From Dromiciops gliroides (lineage: Eukaryota; Chordata; Mammalia; Microbiotheria; Microbiotheriidae), in the NCBI RefSeq assembly GCF_019393635.1, contig NC_057866.1, forward strand, positions 2,119,001 through 2,183,000: a DNA stretch of 64,000 bases, in the 5' to 3' direction. Numbering within the stretch: position 1 is the first letter of the stretch; each line of letters begins with the position of its first letter. The translations under genes were made by a program, and so were the position numbers. This document shows positions 44,761-55,430 of this stretch, piece by piece. The notes beneath the pieces are model-generated. The model saw nothing but the letters and a program-made list of their open reading frames with translations. It was not told where the DNA came from and ran no database searches.

Positions 44761-46879
44761 CTGACCTTTGTCCAGTTCCTTGGTGGTAGCGTTCTGGCAG
44801 CTCCTGGTTCTCCCCACACTAAGAGCTTGGCTATGGCAGAGGCAGATGGGAGCTTTCAGCAGCTCAGGGCCTCTGCAAGGGCCGGTTCTGGGGAGCCCTG
44901 GCCTCTGGGAGAGGCTGCAGGTGGCTCACTGGTGCACCAAGGAGTTCGGGCAGGCCATAGGGCTGGAAGTACCAGGGGAGGTGGGACTGCCCCCTTTCTT
45001 GTCACCTTCTCTGGGTCAGGGGTCTCTGCCCCTTCCAATTCCCCGCCCCCCCACTCCACTCCTACCCGCAGGGGACACCACCTGATGTCCAGGAGGAGTG
45101 AAGACACTCCTGGGCACATGGCAGGAACTTTCCTAGCCCCTGCTGTCTTTCCCCAACAGGGTCACTCCACATCATCCGATATGAGCTTGGTCTTTCTTCT
45201 GCCCATTCCTGGACTGGACACAAGGGGGAGACAGAGAGAGAGAGCAGGAAAGATGCCTCTTTCTCCCTGTCAGCCAAGCCAGCAGGAAGGGGACCCGGTC
45301 TGATGGGTGGGGGAGGGCGAATGGGCGAATGTGGTCTTCCAAGCCTGGAATGCCAGAGCAGCCTCCCTCCAGCGCAATAATGCCCTCTGAAGCCTCTGAG
45401 GAGCAAGGGCAGATGGCCTCTTCTTGGATACTTGCAGGGATGAGGAGCTCATTACCTCTACCTTCTAAGCCAGTCCATTCTGGGCCTGAACAGTTAGGAT
45501 TCTTGGGAAGGTCTTACATCAAAGCACAATCTGCCTTCCTCAGGTTTCTCCTCCTGGCTTCTAAGAAGCTGAGCAGCAGAGAATAGCTCAGCTCCCTTCC
45601 CCCACACACACCTGGTACTTCAGTGCATTCATTCTGTGTGACCTTGGACAAGTGCCTTCTCCTTTCAGGCCCCCAGTTTCTTCTGCTGCAAAGGCAAGGG
45701 ACTGGAGCAGTTGGTCTCTGAGGCCCTTTTTTTCTCCAGCCTCTCCTAGACTAATGTCGGGAGCTAAAGGCAGCCTTTGAGCCAGGGTCCAGCTGGTCTG
45801 TGATTATGGGGGGGGTGTAGAGGAGGAGGGCGCGAGGGGAATGGTTCCCTTTACTCCCACACATCAATGCTCTTCATGGTTGTTGTTGCTCCAACGTTTC
45901 TGCCCTGGTGGTGGCCCCCAAAGAGGGCACAGCCCCGGGAGATGTTGAGATCCCTCCCCAACATGGTCCAATTTAATTGTGTCATTAACATTTTCTCCAT
46001 CACTTTTTGAAGTCTACCCAATCAGAGAAATGCCAAATCAGGCCCTGGTTTGCTATTTCCTTTGCCTTTGCTATTTCCGAAAGCATAATTGTTCATGATG
46101 GAGATTTAACAACCAACTCTCAAGAGCCAGTGTGCACTGACCCGAGTACCCACGGGATGCTGCCCTCCCTCAGGACTGGCTGGTCTCGGGTCAGCCCCGG
46201 AAGCCACAGACACACACCCCTTCTGTCAGGGCTCTTCTGTTGGCCAGAATTTCCCATGCACCTCTCAGCCAAGCCGCCCAGCAGCCCCAGGAGGGAGATG
46301 AGTCAGGCCAGGACTCTCCTGACTGGTTTGCCGATGGAGGGACTGAGGCCCAGAATGGGCAGGGACTGGCCCAAGGTCACCCAGACAGCCAGCACCAAAG
46401 CCTCTGGGCTTTTGACCAGAGACATTCAGCCTCTTTCATCCTGGGGCATTTGGGGTTTTTAAATGTTTTACTGATGCTGTTACCCCAGGATTAGAGGAGA
46501 TGAGACGGGACAGATCAGGAGGGGCTGGGACCGAAGGGAAGGGAGCTGGGTTCTTATTTTCCTGCTGGCTCAACAGGGGAGACAGGGGAAAAAAGATGTC
46601 CAAGCTCCATTCTATAGTAACGTATGGAGCCTGTATTTCCCAGTTTGACCAGCAGGTGGTAGTAGGTGACTATTACCTAAAAATGCACCATCAAGAGTTA
46701 GCCGGGAGTGAGGGGGACGAGGAAGTTGGGAGGGGGACCCTGGACAAGAGGCTGACTGCTCACACGGTGGGAATGCAGGAGGCATTCCCCTTAAAGACCG
46801 AGAGATGTATGTGGGCCTGTGAAGAGTGCCTTGGAAAGCTGCCCCTGAGCCCTTGCCCTCATTTTGAGGTTTGCAAAGT
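44761..46879. other. SYT8-TNNI2 spacer, no gene seen
   Basis: No recognised exon. A CTCF-like GACCAGCAGGTGGTAG lies at 46647-46662. Confidence 0.45.
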
Positions 46880-47391
46880 CACTGTCAAATCCAATGACCT
46901 TTTTTCAATGTTCCTTCTCCTGGACCTCTCTCCTCCAAGATACTCTTATCTCTAGCTTTTCCAGGCATCTCCTTATCTGATGGCTTTTTCACTATCTCCT
47001 TTGCTGGAACATCCTCCCCATCAGGCCAGATTAGGCCAGGTGTCCTTCTGGGCTCTGTCCTAGGCCTCTTCCCTTCTCCCTCTATATTTTCTTCCTTGAT
47101 GATCTCATCAACTCCCAGGGATTTAATGATCATCTCTAGGCTGATGGTTCTCAAATATACTTGTCCAGGCCTAACCTCTCTCCAGAAGTCTCACGTCTTC
47201 AAGTGCCTTTCAGACATCTCCTATTGGATGTGTCAGAGACATCTTAAACTTAATGTGTTCCAAGCTTAACCCATTACTGTTCCCCTGAAGCTCGCCCCCT
47301 TCTTCCTAACTTCCCAGTAACTGTCAAGGGTAACATCTTCCTCCCAGTCCCTCAGGCTCCCATCCTGGGAGTCATCCTGGATTCCTCTCTC

Positions 47392-47460
47392 CCTCTCTCC
47401 CTCTCCCTCTCTCCCTCTCTCTCTCCCTCTCTCTCTCCCTCTCTCTCTCTCTCTCACTCT
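47392..47460. repeat. (CTCTCC)n / (CT)n simple repeat in the L2
   Basis: About 70 bp of CTCCCTCTCT-type sequence. Confidence 0.95.
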
Positions 47461-47534
47461 CCATATATAATATGATACCAAAGCCTGTCAATTTCACTTC
47501 TGCTGCATCTCTTGTTGATTTCACTTCTATAGTT

Positions 47535-47688
47535 TCTCTGGTCCATTTCACCTCTGCTACATCTCTGGTCCATTTCACCTCTGTTACATCTCTGGTCTAT
47601 TTCACCTCTGTTACATCTCTGGTCTATTTCACCTCTGTTACATCTCTGGTCCATTTCACCTCTGTTACATCTCTGGTCATTTGTAATA
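47535..47688 (+). repeat. 27-bp tandem repeat within the L2
   Basis: The TTTCACCTCTGTTACATCTC core repeats about five to six times with a 27-bp period, leaving both strands open in one frame. Confidence 0.92.
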
Positions 47689-47790
47689 GCTGCTGGGGGA
47701 TGGGGGGAGAGGGTCTCCCTGCCTCCAGTCCCTCCCTCTTTGGTCTCTCCACTTAACTGCCAAGGTAAATTTCTTTTAAAGCATAGATCA

Positions 47791-47965
47791 GGGGCGGCTA
47801 GGTGGCACAGTGGATAAAGCACCGGCCCTGGATTCAGAAGTACCTGAGTTCAAATCCGGCCTCAAACACTTGACACTTACTAGCTGTGTGACCCTGGGCA
47901 AGTCACTTAACCCCCATTGCCCCGCAAAAAAAAAAAAAAAAAAAATTTAAAAAAAAAAAAAAAAA
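47791..47965 (+). mobile_element. Young short SINE with long A-tail in the L2
   Basis: GGGGCGGCTAGGTGGCACAG to poly-A. GCATAGATCA is perfectly duplicated at 47781-47790 and 47966-47975. Confidence 0.95.
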
Positions 47966-48923
47966 GCATAGATCAGAGTGTGTTACCCTCCTCCAGAATC
48001 AAATATAAGATCCTCTGGTGTTTAAGGCCCTTCACAGTGAGGCACCTTCCCACCTTTCTAGTCTTCTTCCCTCCCCCCAGTTATGATTCAGCCCCACTGG
48101 CCAATACTCCATCTCCTGACTCCATGTCTTTGCATTGGCTGTCCCCAATGTCTGGAATGCCCTTCCCTCCTCAATTCCACCTCCTGACTTTCCTCCAGCA
48201 GGAGGCCTTTCCAAGCCCCTCCCACTGCTAGTGCTTTTCTCTGGAGCTAACTTTTTATGTTCTGTGTGTAGCTCTTCAATGTACCTGATTAAATTAAATG
48301 TTGTCTTCCCCATTAGGCTGTGACCCCCCCTTGAGGGAAGGGAATGTGTGTTTGCCTTTTTGGTACCCTCAGCACTTGGCACGGTACCTTGTACACAGTA
48401 GATGCTTAATAAATGCTCTCTGACCCTCAGTAGCCCCATAAGGAGTCTGGTCTTCGATGTGTTAGCTTCATTCTACACTTGAGAAAACAAGGCTAAATCA
48501 GTAAGTTGCCTCGGGTCACACAGACAGCAAGGGTTGGAGGGGAGATGGACACCTAGGTTTTCCTGATTCCCACCCTCCACTTGTCTGTATGATCCGTAGG
48601 CAGAGGCAGGACAGTGCTGTGGAGCCTTGGGAAAAGCGATGACTCTCTCTGGACCTTGGCTTTCTGCTGCAGCCCCAGGAAGGCTGGGCTGGGCTGGGCA
48701 GACACTCTGCCCAGGGTAACTCCTTAGAAGCCCAAGGCATCTTGGGCTCATCATAAAGCCCTAAATAGACTTGCCCCTGCCCAGCCCTCCCCACCTCCCA
48801 GCCTCCCCACCCCGCCCCCCATATCTCCAGAACTCCCTAGGGAGGTTTCTGAGTCTCTGTCCCTCATTGGTCTGAGGAAGCTGCCATGCCCTTACAGAGC
48901 TGGGGCCCCCGCCCCAGACGCCC

Positions 48924-48932
48924 ATTTATACC
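48924..48932 (+). promoter_or_regulatory. TNNI2: TATA-like box of TNNI2
   Basis: ATTTATACC lies in a GC-rich surround about 30 bp upstream of the inferred exon 1. A better TATA-like sequence (CTATAAATAT, 49426) lies inside the intron and is treated here as part of the enhancer. Confidence 0.5.
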
Positions 48933-48954
48933 CCCTCCCACCGGGCCCAGCTGC

Positions 48955-49015
48955 TGGGACTCCATCTCGTGTCCTGACCTCTTACCATCTGCTGGGTACT
49001 TTTCAGGGAAGCTAG
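48955..49015 (+). other. TNNI2: Probable TNNI2 noncoding exon 1
   Basis: A TATA-like ATTTATACC at 48924-48932 is followed about 25-30 bp later by the presumed start. The first good donor is GCTAG|GTGAGC after 49015. It pairs with the acceptor CCCCACAG before 49729, which opens the ATG exon. TNNI2 genes are known to have a noncoding exon 1. The exact 5' end is inferred. Confidence 0.6.
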
Positions 49016-49419
49016 GTGAGCGTCTGGGGGCAGGGGTCCCTGAGGGCTGGGGGCTCTGAGGACTGGAGCCAGGCTGCCAGGGAGGAGGAAGGTGAAAGTC
49101 AAGGTGGAGACCCTCCCCTGGGGACAAGTCTGCTCTTCGAGGGCGCACTCTAGCTGACTCCCACTGGGCCTTCATGGTGGTGGTGAGCAGCACATCCCTT
49201 GGGTTATACCTAGAGGCTCAAGATGGGGATGAGCATGGGGCCTCACTTGGAGAAGCACTTCCTGGGTGTTTAGATCTCCCTCCTGAAGAAGGTGGGGTGG
49301 GGGTGCAGGGATGGTCACTCTTCTGCCCATCCCAAAGACCTGAGGAGAGCTCCCCCCCCCCCCCATTGACTGAAGGGTGGAGCCATTCTCTTCTCTCTTG
49401 GGTGAGGGGCTGAAGGGGA

Positions 49420-49590
49420 CCAGGGCTATAAATATCTCCTCCTGAGAGGCCACCTGTGCTGGCCTGTCCCTTGAGTGAAGACTCAGCCCTAGTTGGGAGG
49501 GGAAGGAGTCACCCAAGGAGACAGCTGCTGCGGCAATTTCTAATCCCCGCCCCCGCCCCCACCCCCAAATAGCATCCCATTTTTAGAAGC
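49420..49590 (+). promoter_or_regulatory. TNNI2: TNNI2 intron-1 muscle enhancer candidate
   Basis: Within 170 bp lie CTATAAATAT (49426, MEF2/TATA-like), an E-box CACCTG (49451), an E-box CAGCTG (49522), a CACC-box run (about 49549-49566) and CCATTTTTAG (49577), one base off a MEF2 site. Fast troponin I genes are known to have an intron-1 internal regulatory element built from E-box, CACC and MEF2 sites, and the position here fits. Confidence 0.6.
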
Positions 49591-49728
49591 ACTTTCTCCA
49601 GCTCCTGGGCATTTTCCAAGATCAGGTTGGCCTGGGAGGAAACGGCCCTTGGGTGGGGGTCCCAGGAACCCCTTGACCCTCTTGGGGGGAGGGGACCCCA
49701 TTCACCTTTTATCTTCCTCTCCCCACAG

Positions 49729-49758
49729 GTTCTAACACCAAGACCTCAAGATGGGAGA
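49729..49758 (+). CDS. TNNI2: TNNI2 ATG exon (5' UTR end and first 8 coding bases)
   Basis: After acceptor CCCCACAG come 22 noncoding bases, then ATGGGAGA and the donor GTGAGT. Coding begins at 49751. Confidence 0.93.
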
Positions 49759-52700
49759 GTGAGTACCCCTTTTTCTGGCCCTTCCCAACCTCCTCACCCT
49801 CACCTGATTTTCTAGCTCTTACTGTCTAGGCCTGACCCTAACTTGTCTTCTTTCTTTCCTCCTCCCCTTTCCCCCCTCCCTGACCAGTGAAGAGGTAAGT
49901 ACTCACTGGGGGTGCGGTTTGGGAACAAGACTCGAGTGAGGGATGGAGAAGGGATGCAGGCCCAGGGCTTAGAGAAGCTCTTAATTCCCTGAGGGGGGGC
50001 ATTCTCTCTCCCCCCCCAGCCCCCACCCCGATCCGCCCCAGCATCTGAGATGCTCTGCCTGAGTCAGGTCTCCCCAGACTAAATCTGTCGTCTAAGGGGC
50101 AGGGGCGGCCACGGTTTCAGAGCCTAAGCAGCCCTCACCCCAACCTCCCGCGGTGTCCTGGGCCAGCCACCCCCCAAGCACAGGGATTGATTAGGAGAAA
50201 TTCGATGAAGAATAAAGTGTCTGGCTGACTCCTGCTAAGTAGTGGAGGCTGGATGTGAGTTTGGGGGAGGCTGAGCCCAATGCATGGAGAGGCTGCCTGC
50301 AGGGTGGTCAGGCCCCTGCCCTTGAGCCCCTGACTTCTCAAGGCTCATGGTCCAGTCTCTGGGTGTGTGACCTGGACGGCCCTTCCTCGCCTGCTGGGCC
50401 CCTCTGGGGGCCTGTCCCTCAGCCTCTCGCCCCATAAAAGAGTCAGAGGCCCACTCGCCCTCACCCAAATTTGAACATCCAGCGGTGCCCCCCCCCCCCC
50501 CCCCCCCGCCACCAGCCCATTCCCGATTGACCCTCCCCTTCCCATCTCTGGTTCCCTTCCTCTGACCAGGGTCCTACCCCCCTCGAATCCCTCCAGCCGA
50601 GCTCCTCAGACTCTCAACCCCCAGGCTCAGTCTCATCCCTCTTGCCCACCTAAAACCAGGCCTGCTCACTGGTCAATCCTCTTTGTTCCTTGCACCCTAT
50701 TTCTCCCCCCTCCCCCATCCACGTTAGCCTGGTGAAACTGAGGAAGTGGCCAAGGTCTACAGAGGAGGAGGGGGAGTGAAGAAAGAGAGGCCTCCCCCTC
50801 CTCCTCTCCACGTGCCCCCCCCAGGGTTCACACCCACACCTCCAGCTTCCCCCCCCCAGACAAACCCCTCCCCCATCCTCTGGAGGTCCTTCTAATGAAG
50901 GTGTGGGGAAGAGGGAGAGATGCCTTCAGGGCAGGGAGAAGAAGGAGGGGAGGGAGAGGAAGGAGGGGAGGGGCCCCCGCCCCCCCTAACAAAAAGAGGT
51001 TTACCAAGTGCTTCACCCCCTGAGGTGGGCAGAACCAGAATGTCTAATTGACAGATGAAGACACTGAGGCTGAGTCACAGCTGAGGGGGGAGGAGCGGGC
51101 CAGAGCTGGTGCAGGTGTCTGAATAGGAGGCAAGGGGGCCTGTCTTGGCTCCGGCCATTTTGAGGGGGGCCATGGTGGGGGGTCTGCCTCTGGAGCTGGA
51201 GAACTCCAGGGCTCTCATCGCACCTCAAACGCTACCCTGACTGGGCCAGTCACCTCACCTCTGCCAGCCTCAGTTTCCTTAACTATACAATGGGAATAAC
51301 GCCTGCAGGGTCTAGCTTAGGGTTACTGTGGGGCTCCAATGAGATAGAGGGGGTTAAGCCCTGGTGGCAACTGCAGTAGAAAAGAAGGCCACCCCTCAGG
51401 GAGCCTGCGGGCCAGCCTGCACGCTGACTGACGGAGAAAACCACCGAGAGCTGTCATTTCCTCGCATTTTTACTAAATATTTCTCGGGTTAGCCTCGTTT
51501 TCACCAGAGACCCAGGCTGTGTGTCTGACAACTCTGCTGTAACAAACCTGAAGACAGTGATTATTATGATCATTCTGGGCCCAATGTCTACGGGGCCAAG
51601 GCTACCTATTGAGAGGCTAGAAGTAAAGTATGATGCAGCTGATGGGTGACTAATGGGTGGGGGCCTGAATACCTGGAGAGGGGTTGGAGGAGGCACTGGG
51701 GACCTAGGGAGGGGTGAACACAACACACCTGACCTGTCTCCCTCTGCCCCTGCAGAAAAGGAACAGGGCCATCACAGCCCGCAGGCAGCACCTGAAGGTA
51801 AGCCCCTGAGCCCCCTCATCTCCCCCACCCCCAGCCTTTCTCCCCAAGGGTTGGCCTCTTTGCCCTCCTTGCCCACCAGCGGCTCTGTTGGAGGAGCCTG
51901 GGGGGCCAGAACCACAGGGTTCCCTGCTCTGGGGCAATTCAGTTCAGTGGAACAAGCCTTTGCTGAGGCCGTGGGCCACTGTCCTAAGCCGAGGCGCAGA
52001 CCGGAGATGGATACGGGGCTTCTCTTGGGTGGGGGGGGGCTGCATCCAAAGCTGGAGGTAGGATGAGATAGAAGGGACCCCAAAGAAGGACCTGAGAGTA
52101 AAGATAGATGGTGGGGCATGATGGAGGGAATTGAAAATGGGCTGCTCTGAATGGGGAGTGGAAGTGGGGCAGAAGCTGGGGAGGGAAGGCTCCCTGAAGG
52201 GGTATGGTGCCCTTGGGTATTTTGGGGGGCAGGGGGTCTGCTGCCCCATGGGACTCGCTCCAGCTGTCCCTGTCCCACCCACACGTCTCCCACCTGCTCC
52301 TCCCAGAGTGTCATGCTCCAGATAGCGGCCACTGAGCTGGAGAAGGAAGAAAGTCGCCGTGAATCGGAGAAGTCCAACTACCTGGCTGAGCACTGCCCAC
52401 CCTTGCACCTGCCAGGGTCGATGTCTGAAGTGCAGGTAATGGGCCAGCCCCCAGCCCCTTGCCCCCTGCCCCCTGCCCCCAGCTCCCTGCCCCTTGTCTT
52501 CTGCCCTCTGCCCCCTGCCCCCAGCCCCCTGCCCTCTGCCCCCTGCCCCCATGCCCCCATGTCCCCAGCCCCTTGTCCTCTGCCCCCTGCCCCCAGCCCC
52601 CTGCCCTCTGCCCCCTGCCCCTAGCCCCCAGCCCCCTACCCTCTGCCCCCTGCCCCATGCCCCCATGCCCCCTGCCCTCTGCCCCCTGCCCCCTGCCCCT

Positions 52701-54959
52701 TGCCCCCTGCCCCCTGCTCTCTGCCAGGACACAGGGCTTGGGCCCAGGACCCTCGAGTCCTCTCACCATGTCTCCTCTGCCTCTCTGTGCCCCCAGGGAG
52801 GCCCTTCCAGAATCCCCCCATGTCCTCCCCAGCCCCGCACTGTGCGAGTCTCCCTTTCTGGACACTGTCCAAATCCTTGCTTGGGTCTCCAGGTGCCCAA
52901 CCTGGGTCACCCTCCAGGGATGCCATGGACCCAGAATCCCAGCGGCAGGCACCCGGGAGGCGTCCATCCAGTCTAGGCCTGGGGTGTGTCCTCCACAGCA
53001 CCCCCAGCAGCTCCCCAAGGGACCTTCTGAGGCAGCTCTCCCCATCAGCTCCGTCCTGGCCCCAGACATGGAAGAGTTAAATGCCAAGAGCAGGTCTGGG
53101 ATCAAGGTGGCGAGTCTTAGTGTTGGCTTGGCCATTAACCCAGACCTCCCCCTGCCCCCCAGGACCTTTGCAGGCAGCTCCATGCCAAGGTTGATGCCGC
53201 CGAAGAGGAGAAATATGACATGGAAATGAAGGTTCAGAAGAGCACCAAGGAGGTGCGTAGATGGTGGGGGTCCCTGCCCCAGCCCCTGCTGCAGGTCCTG
53301 GGCCCGCTTGGCTAGGCTCGGTCCTGCCATGGCTCTGTCTTCCCCAGCTCCAGTGGGCGCCTGGGTCTGCCTCTTCTTCCCTGCTCTGTCCTGGGGGTGG
53401 GGGGGTCAGTGGAGCCTCCAGGAAGGAGACCTTCAGGGAACCAGGGCAAGGCCTCCTCCTGTGTGGGGGTGTGGGACCTTCCAGTCACTGAGGATGACAC
53501 AGCCCTTCTCATCCTGGGCATTGCCCTGCCTCCCTGCAGCTGGAAGACATGAACCAGAAACTCTTTGACCTTCGGGGCAAGTTCAAGAGGCCTCCTCTGA
53601 GGAGGGTGCGGATGTCCGCTGATGCCATGCTAAAGGCACTGCTGGGCTCCAAGCACAAGGTGTGCATGGACCTGAGAGCCAACCTGAAACAAGTGAAGAA
53701 GGAGGACACCGAAAAGGTAAAGGGGGAGGGGAGCATCCCTCCTCCTCCTCTGAGCACTCAGCCCTAGTTCTGTCAGCCCTCCACCCTCCTCCCTCTACCC
53801 TCCACTCTCCTCTCTCCCCCTCCTCCCTCCTCCCTCAGCCCTCCACCTTCCTCCCTCAGCCCTCCACCCTCCTCCCTCAGCCCTCCACCCTCCTCTCTCA
53901 GCCCTCCACCCTCCTCCCTCAGCCCTCTACCCTCCTCCCTCCACCTTCCTCCCTCTTCTCTCAGCCCTCCACCCTCCTCCCTCAGCCCTCTACCCTCCTT
54001 CCTCCACCTTCCTTCTTCCTCCCTCAGCCCTCCACCCTCCTCCCTCAACCCTCTACCCTCCTCCCTCATCCCTCTTCCCTCCTCCCTCAGCCCTCCACTC
54101 TCCTCCCTCAGCCCTCCTGGCTCACTGCTTTCTCTTCCTTCTTTTGAGCTGCCCATACCCACCCTCCATGGCCTTGGTGCCAGGCTGAGCACAGCTTTCC
54201 CCGCAGTAGTCAGGGCAGTAGGTGGGGGAGGCCTGTTTCACACCCCAGGAAAGGGGAGCAGAGGGGTTAAGGTTTGTGCCCACAGCCACAGAAACCACAT
54301 GGTGGATCTGGGTATCAGAGCTACGTGTGCACTGGGCATTCTAGGGACATCTGGGAATGAACCTTTAGGACTCAGGAAGATACCCAGCCTCCATCTGGTG
54401 CCTCCTTCCAGCCCCAGGCACCTCCCCTCCCACCCATGCTTCAGGAAACTCCCTACCCCTGCAGGAGAAAGGGGGCCAGGAAGGGGGATTTCTCTTGTAG
54501 GCCATGAAGAAGGGTCTGACCCTTCCCAGAGCAGCCACAATCCCATCCCCACCCCCAGTTCCATAAAGTGCTTCTATCTCTGTTGTCTGAGGAAGTGGGG
54601 AGAGGGTGGGGCTTTTCCCCTCCCTTCCAAGAGAGGGAAACTGAGGCCCAGGGGGACCCAGGGTATGAGTGGGGGGGCTAGGTTGGGCTGACTCCTGTCC
54701 CCCAGGACAGGCCTGCTTCTCCTTGACCCTCAGGATGTCTGACATCTGGGGGACCTCCTGCCCCAGAGGGAATCAGTGAGGCCAAAGCCCCCTGCTGTGG
54801 ATGGGCTGGGCTAGGGACAGGAGGAGCAGGTAAGACTGAGTTAAGTCTGTTATCACCTCTCAGGAAAGGGATCTTCGTGATGTGGGTGATTGGAGGAAGA
54901 ACATTGAAGAAAAGTCTGGAATGGAGGGCAGAAAGAAGATGTTTGAGACTGAGTCCTAG
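49751..54959 (+). CDS. TNNI2: Troponin I, fast skeletal muscle, 182 aa
   Basis: TNNI2 is the inhibitory subunit of the fast skeletal troponin complex; it binds actin, troponin C and troponin T on the thin filament. Coding segments are 49751-49758, 49888-49894 (7 nt), 51756-51797, 52307-52435, 53163-53252, 53540-53716 and 54864-54959. They join to exactly 182 residues, the human length, with few substitutions. Starting [20 protein letters not shown], the protein carries the troponin C-binding N-terminal helix, the troponin T-binding helix (about 63-100), the inhibitory peptide [14 protein letters not shown] (105-118) and the C-terminal switch and mobile domain ending ETES. A GAA-to-GAG-rich acidic/basic helix pattern is kept throughout. 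A noncoding first exon and an intron-1 muscle enhancer are proposed upstream. Introns hold C-rich minisatellites. Identification is certain. Confidence 0.98.
49888..49894 (+). CDS. TNNI2: TNNI2 7-nt microexon
   Basis: TGAAGAG lies between CTGACCAG and GTAAGT. It completes Asp3 and supplies Glu4-Glu5, restoring MGDEEK exactly. Without it the frame is lost, so the microexon is obligatory. I recall a 7-nt exon of this kind in other fast troponin I genes. Confidence 0.95.
51225..51365 (+). mobile_element. MIR relic in TNNI2 intron
   Basis: CCAGTCACCTCACCTCTGCC, CTCAGTTTCCTTAACTATAC, GTTACTGTGGGGCTCCAATG. Confidence 0.6.
51756..51797 (+). CDS. TNNI2: TNNI2 exon for res. 6-19
   Basis: The 42-nt exon encodes [14 protein letters not shown], the basic start of the troponin C-binding helix. 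The acceptor is CCTGCAG and the donor AAG|GTAAGC. Confidence 0.97.
52307..52435 (+). CDS. TNNI2: TNNI2 exon for res. 20-62
   Basis: It has 43 codons ([15 protein letters not shown] onward to GSMSEVQ). The donor CAG|GTAATG is immediately followed by a C-rich minisatellite. Confidence 0.97.
52440..52727 (+). repeat. CCCCTGCCCTCTGCC-type minisatellite in TNNI2 intron
   Basis: About 290 bp of CCCCCTGCCCCCAGC/CCCTCTGC units start 5 bp after the donor of the exon for residues 20-62. Apparent open frames on both strands are artefacts. Confidence 0.95.
53163..53252 (+). CDS. TNNI2: TNNI2 exon for res. 63-92
   Basis: It has 30 codons ([19 protein letters not shown] onward), part of the troponin T-binding coiled coil. 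The donor is GAG|GTGCGT. Confidence 0.97.
53540..53716 (+). CDS. TNNI2: TNNI2 exon for res. 93-151, inhibitory region
   Basis: It has 59 codons with the actin-binding inhibitory peptide [12 protein letters not shown] and the switch region [12 protein letters not shown]. The donor AAG|GTAAAG is weak-to-moderate. Confidence 0.98.
53757..54118 (+). repeat. CCCTCCACCCTCCTCCCTCAG minisatellite in TNNI2 last intron
   Basis: Units of about 21 bp and multiples, pyrimidine-rich on the coding strand, starting about 40 bp after the inhibitory-region exon. Confidence 0.95.
54864..54959 (+). CDS. TNNI2: TNNI2 last coding exon (res. 152-182, stop)
   Basis: [19 protein letters not shown] through MFETES-stop is the C-terminal mobile domain; human ends MFESES. 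Confidence 0.98.
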   Translation, partial: ERDLRDVGDWRKNIEEKSGMEGRKKMFETES

Positions 54960-55430
54960 GCCTGCCTGCCTGCCCTCTTCACCCTCCTACCCAGTTGGCC
55001 ACCTGCTTGCCCACTTGCCCGCTGGCCAGCTTGTCTACCTGGTCACCCACCTGCTCGCCTGCTTGCCCGCCAGCCCGCTTGCCCACTGGCCAGCTTATCT
55101 GCCTGGTTGCCTGCCTGCCTGCCTCTCACCTAGGCTTCCCTGCTCCCACCCCAGCCCTATTTATTCCAGGCCCCTGTCTCCTGCCCCTCCCCCACCTCTC
55201 TGAACCCCAGCTCCTCTCCCTGCCCTGTGGCCCCCAGCACCCCCGCACAGGCTCCGCTCTGCTTGGCCACCCTTTCCAAAGGACCCAAGAGAGTGAATGG
55301 ATGGAGAGAGAAGCATGGAGTCAGTCTTGCCTAACAGCAGCCCCCCAACCCCCAGGGGTGTAGTAAGGTGGGGCCCCAGCCTCTCCCAGAATCCTTAGCT
55401 GTGTAAATAAAGCTTTCCAAGTCCAGCCAC
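54960..55430 (+). other. TNNI2: TNNI2 3' UTR with polyadenylation signal
   Basis: AATAAA at 55406-55411 sits about 450 bp after the stop. The 3' UTR includes an imperfect CTGCCTGC/TTGCCCGC-type repeat at about 55000-55135. Confidence 0.85.
55000..55135 (+). repeat. Imperfect CTGC/TTGCC tandem repeat in TNNI2 3' UTR
   Basis: CTTGCCCACTTGCCCGCTGG and related units repeat, including two copies around CTGGCCAGCTT. Confidence 0.75.

Larger units (their letters stand above)
46880..48450 (+). mobile_element. L2 element with internal tandem expansions and a SINE
   Basis: L2 3' text runs in order: CATCCTGGGAGTCATCCTGG, a CTCTCC run, a 27-bp tandem array, then after a SINE, AAGGCCCTTCACAGTGAGGC, CATTGGCTGTCCCCAATGTC and TAGATGCTTAATAAATGCTC. 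Confidence 0.75.

Noticed and set aside
49426-49435. CTATAAATAT as the TNNI2 TATA box
   Set aside because: The ATG exon starts with a strong acceptor, and an upstream TATA-like site with a downstream donor gives a better first exon; it is kept as part of the enhancer, though an alternative start is not excluded.
52311-53330. 339-codon minus-strand Gly/Arg/Gln-rich frame
   Set aside because: It is the antisense of TNNI2 exons and an intronic minisatellite.
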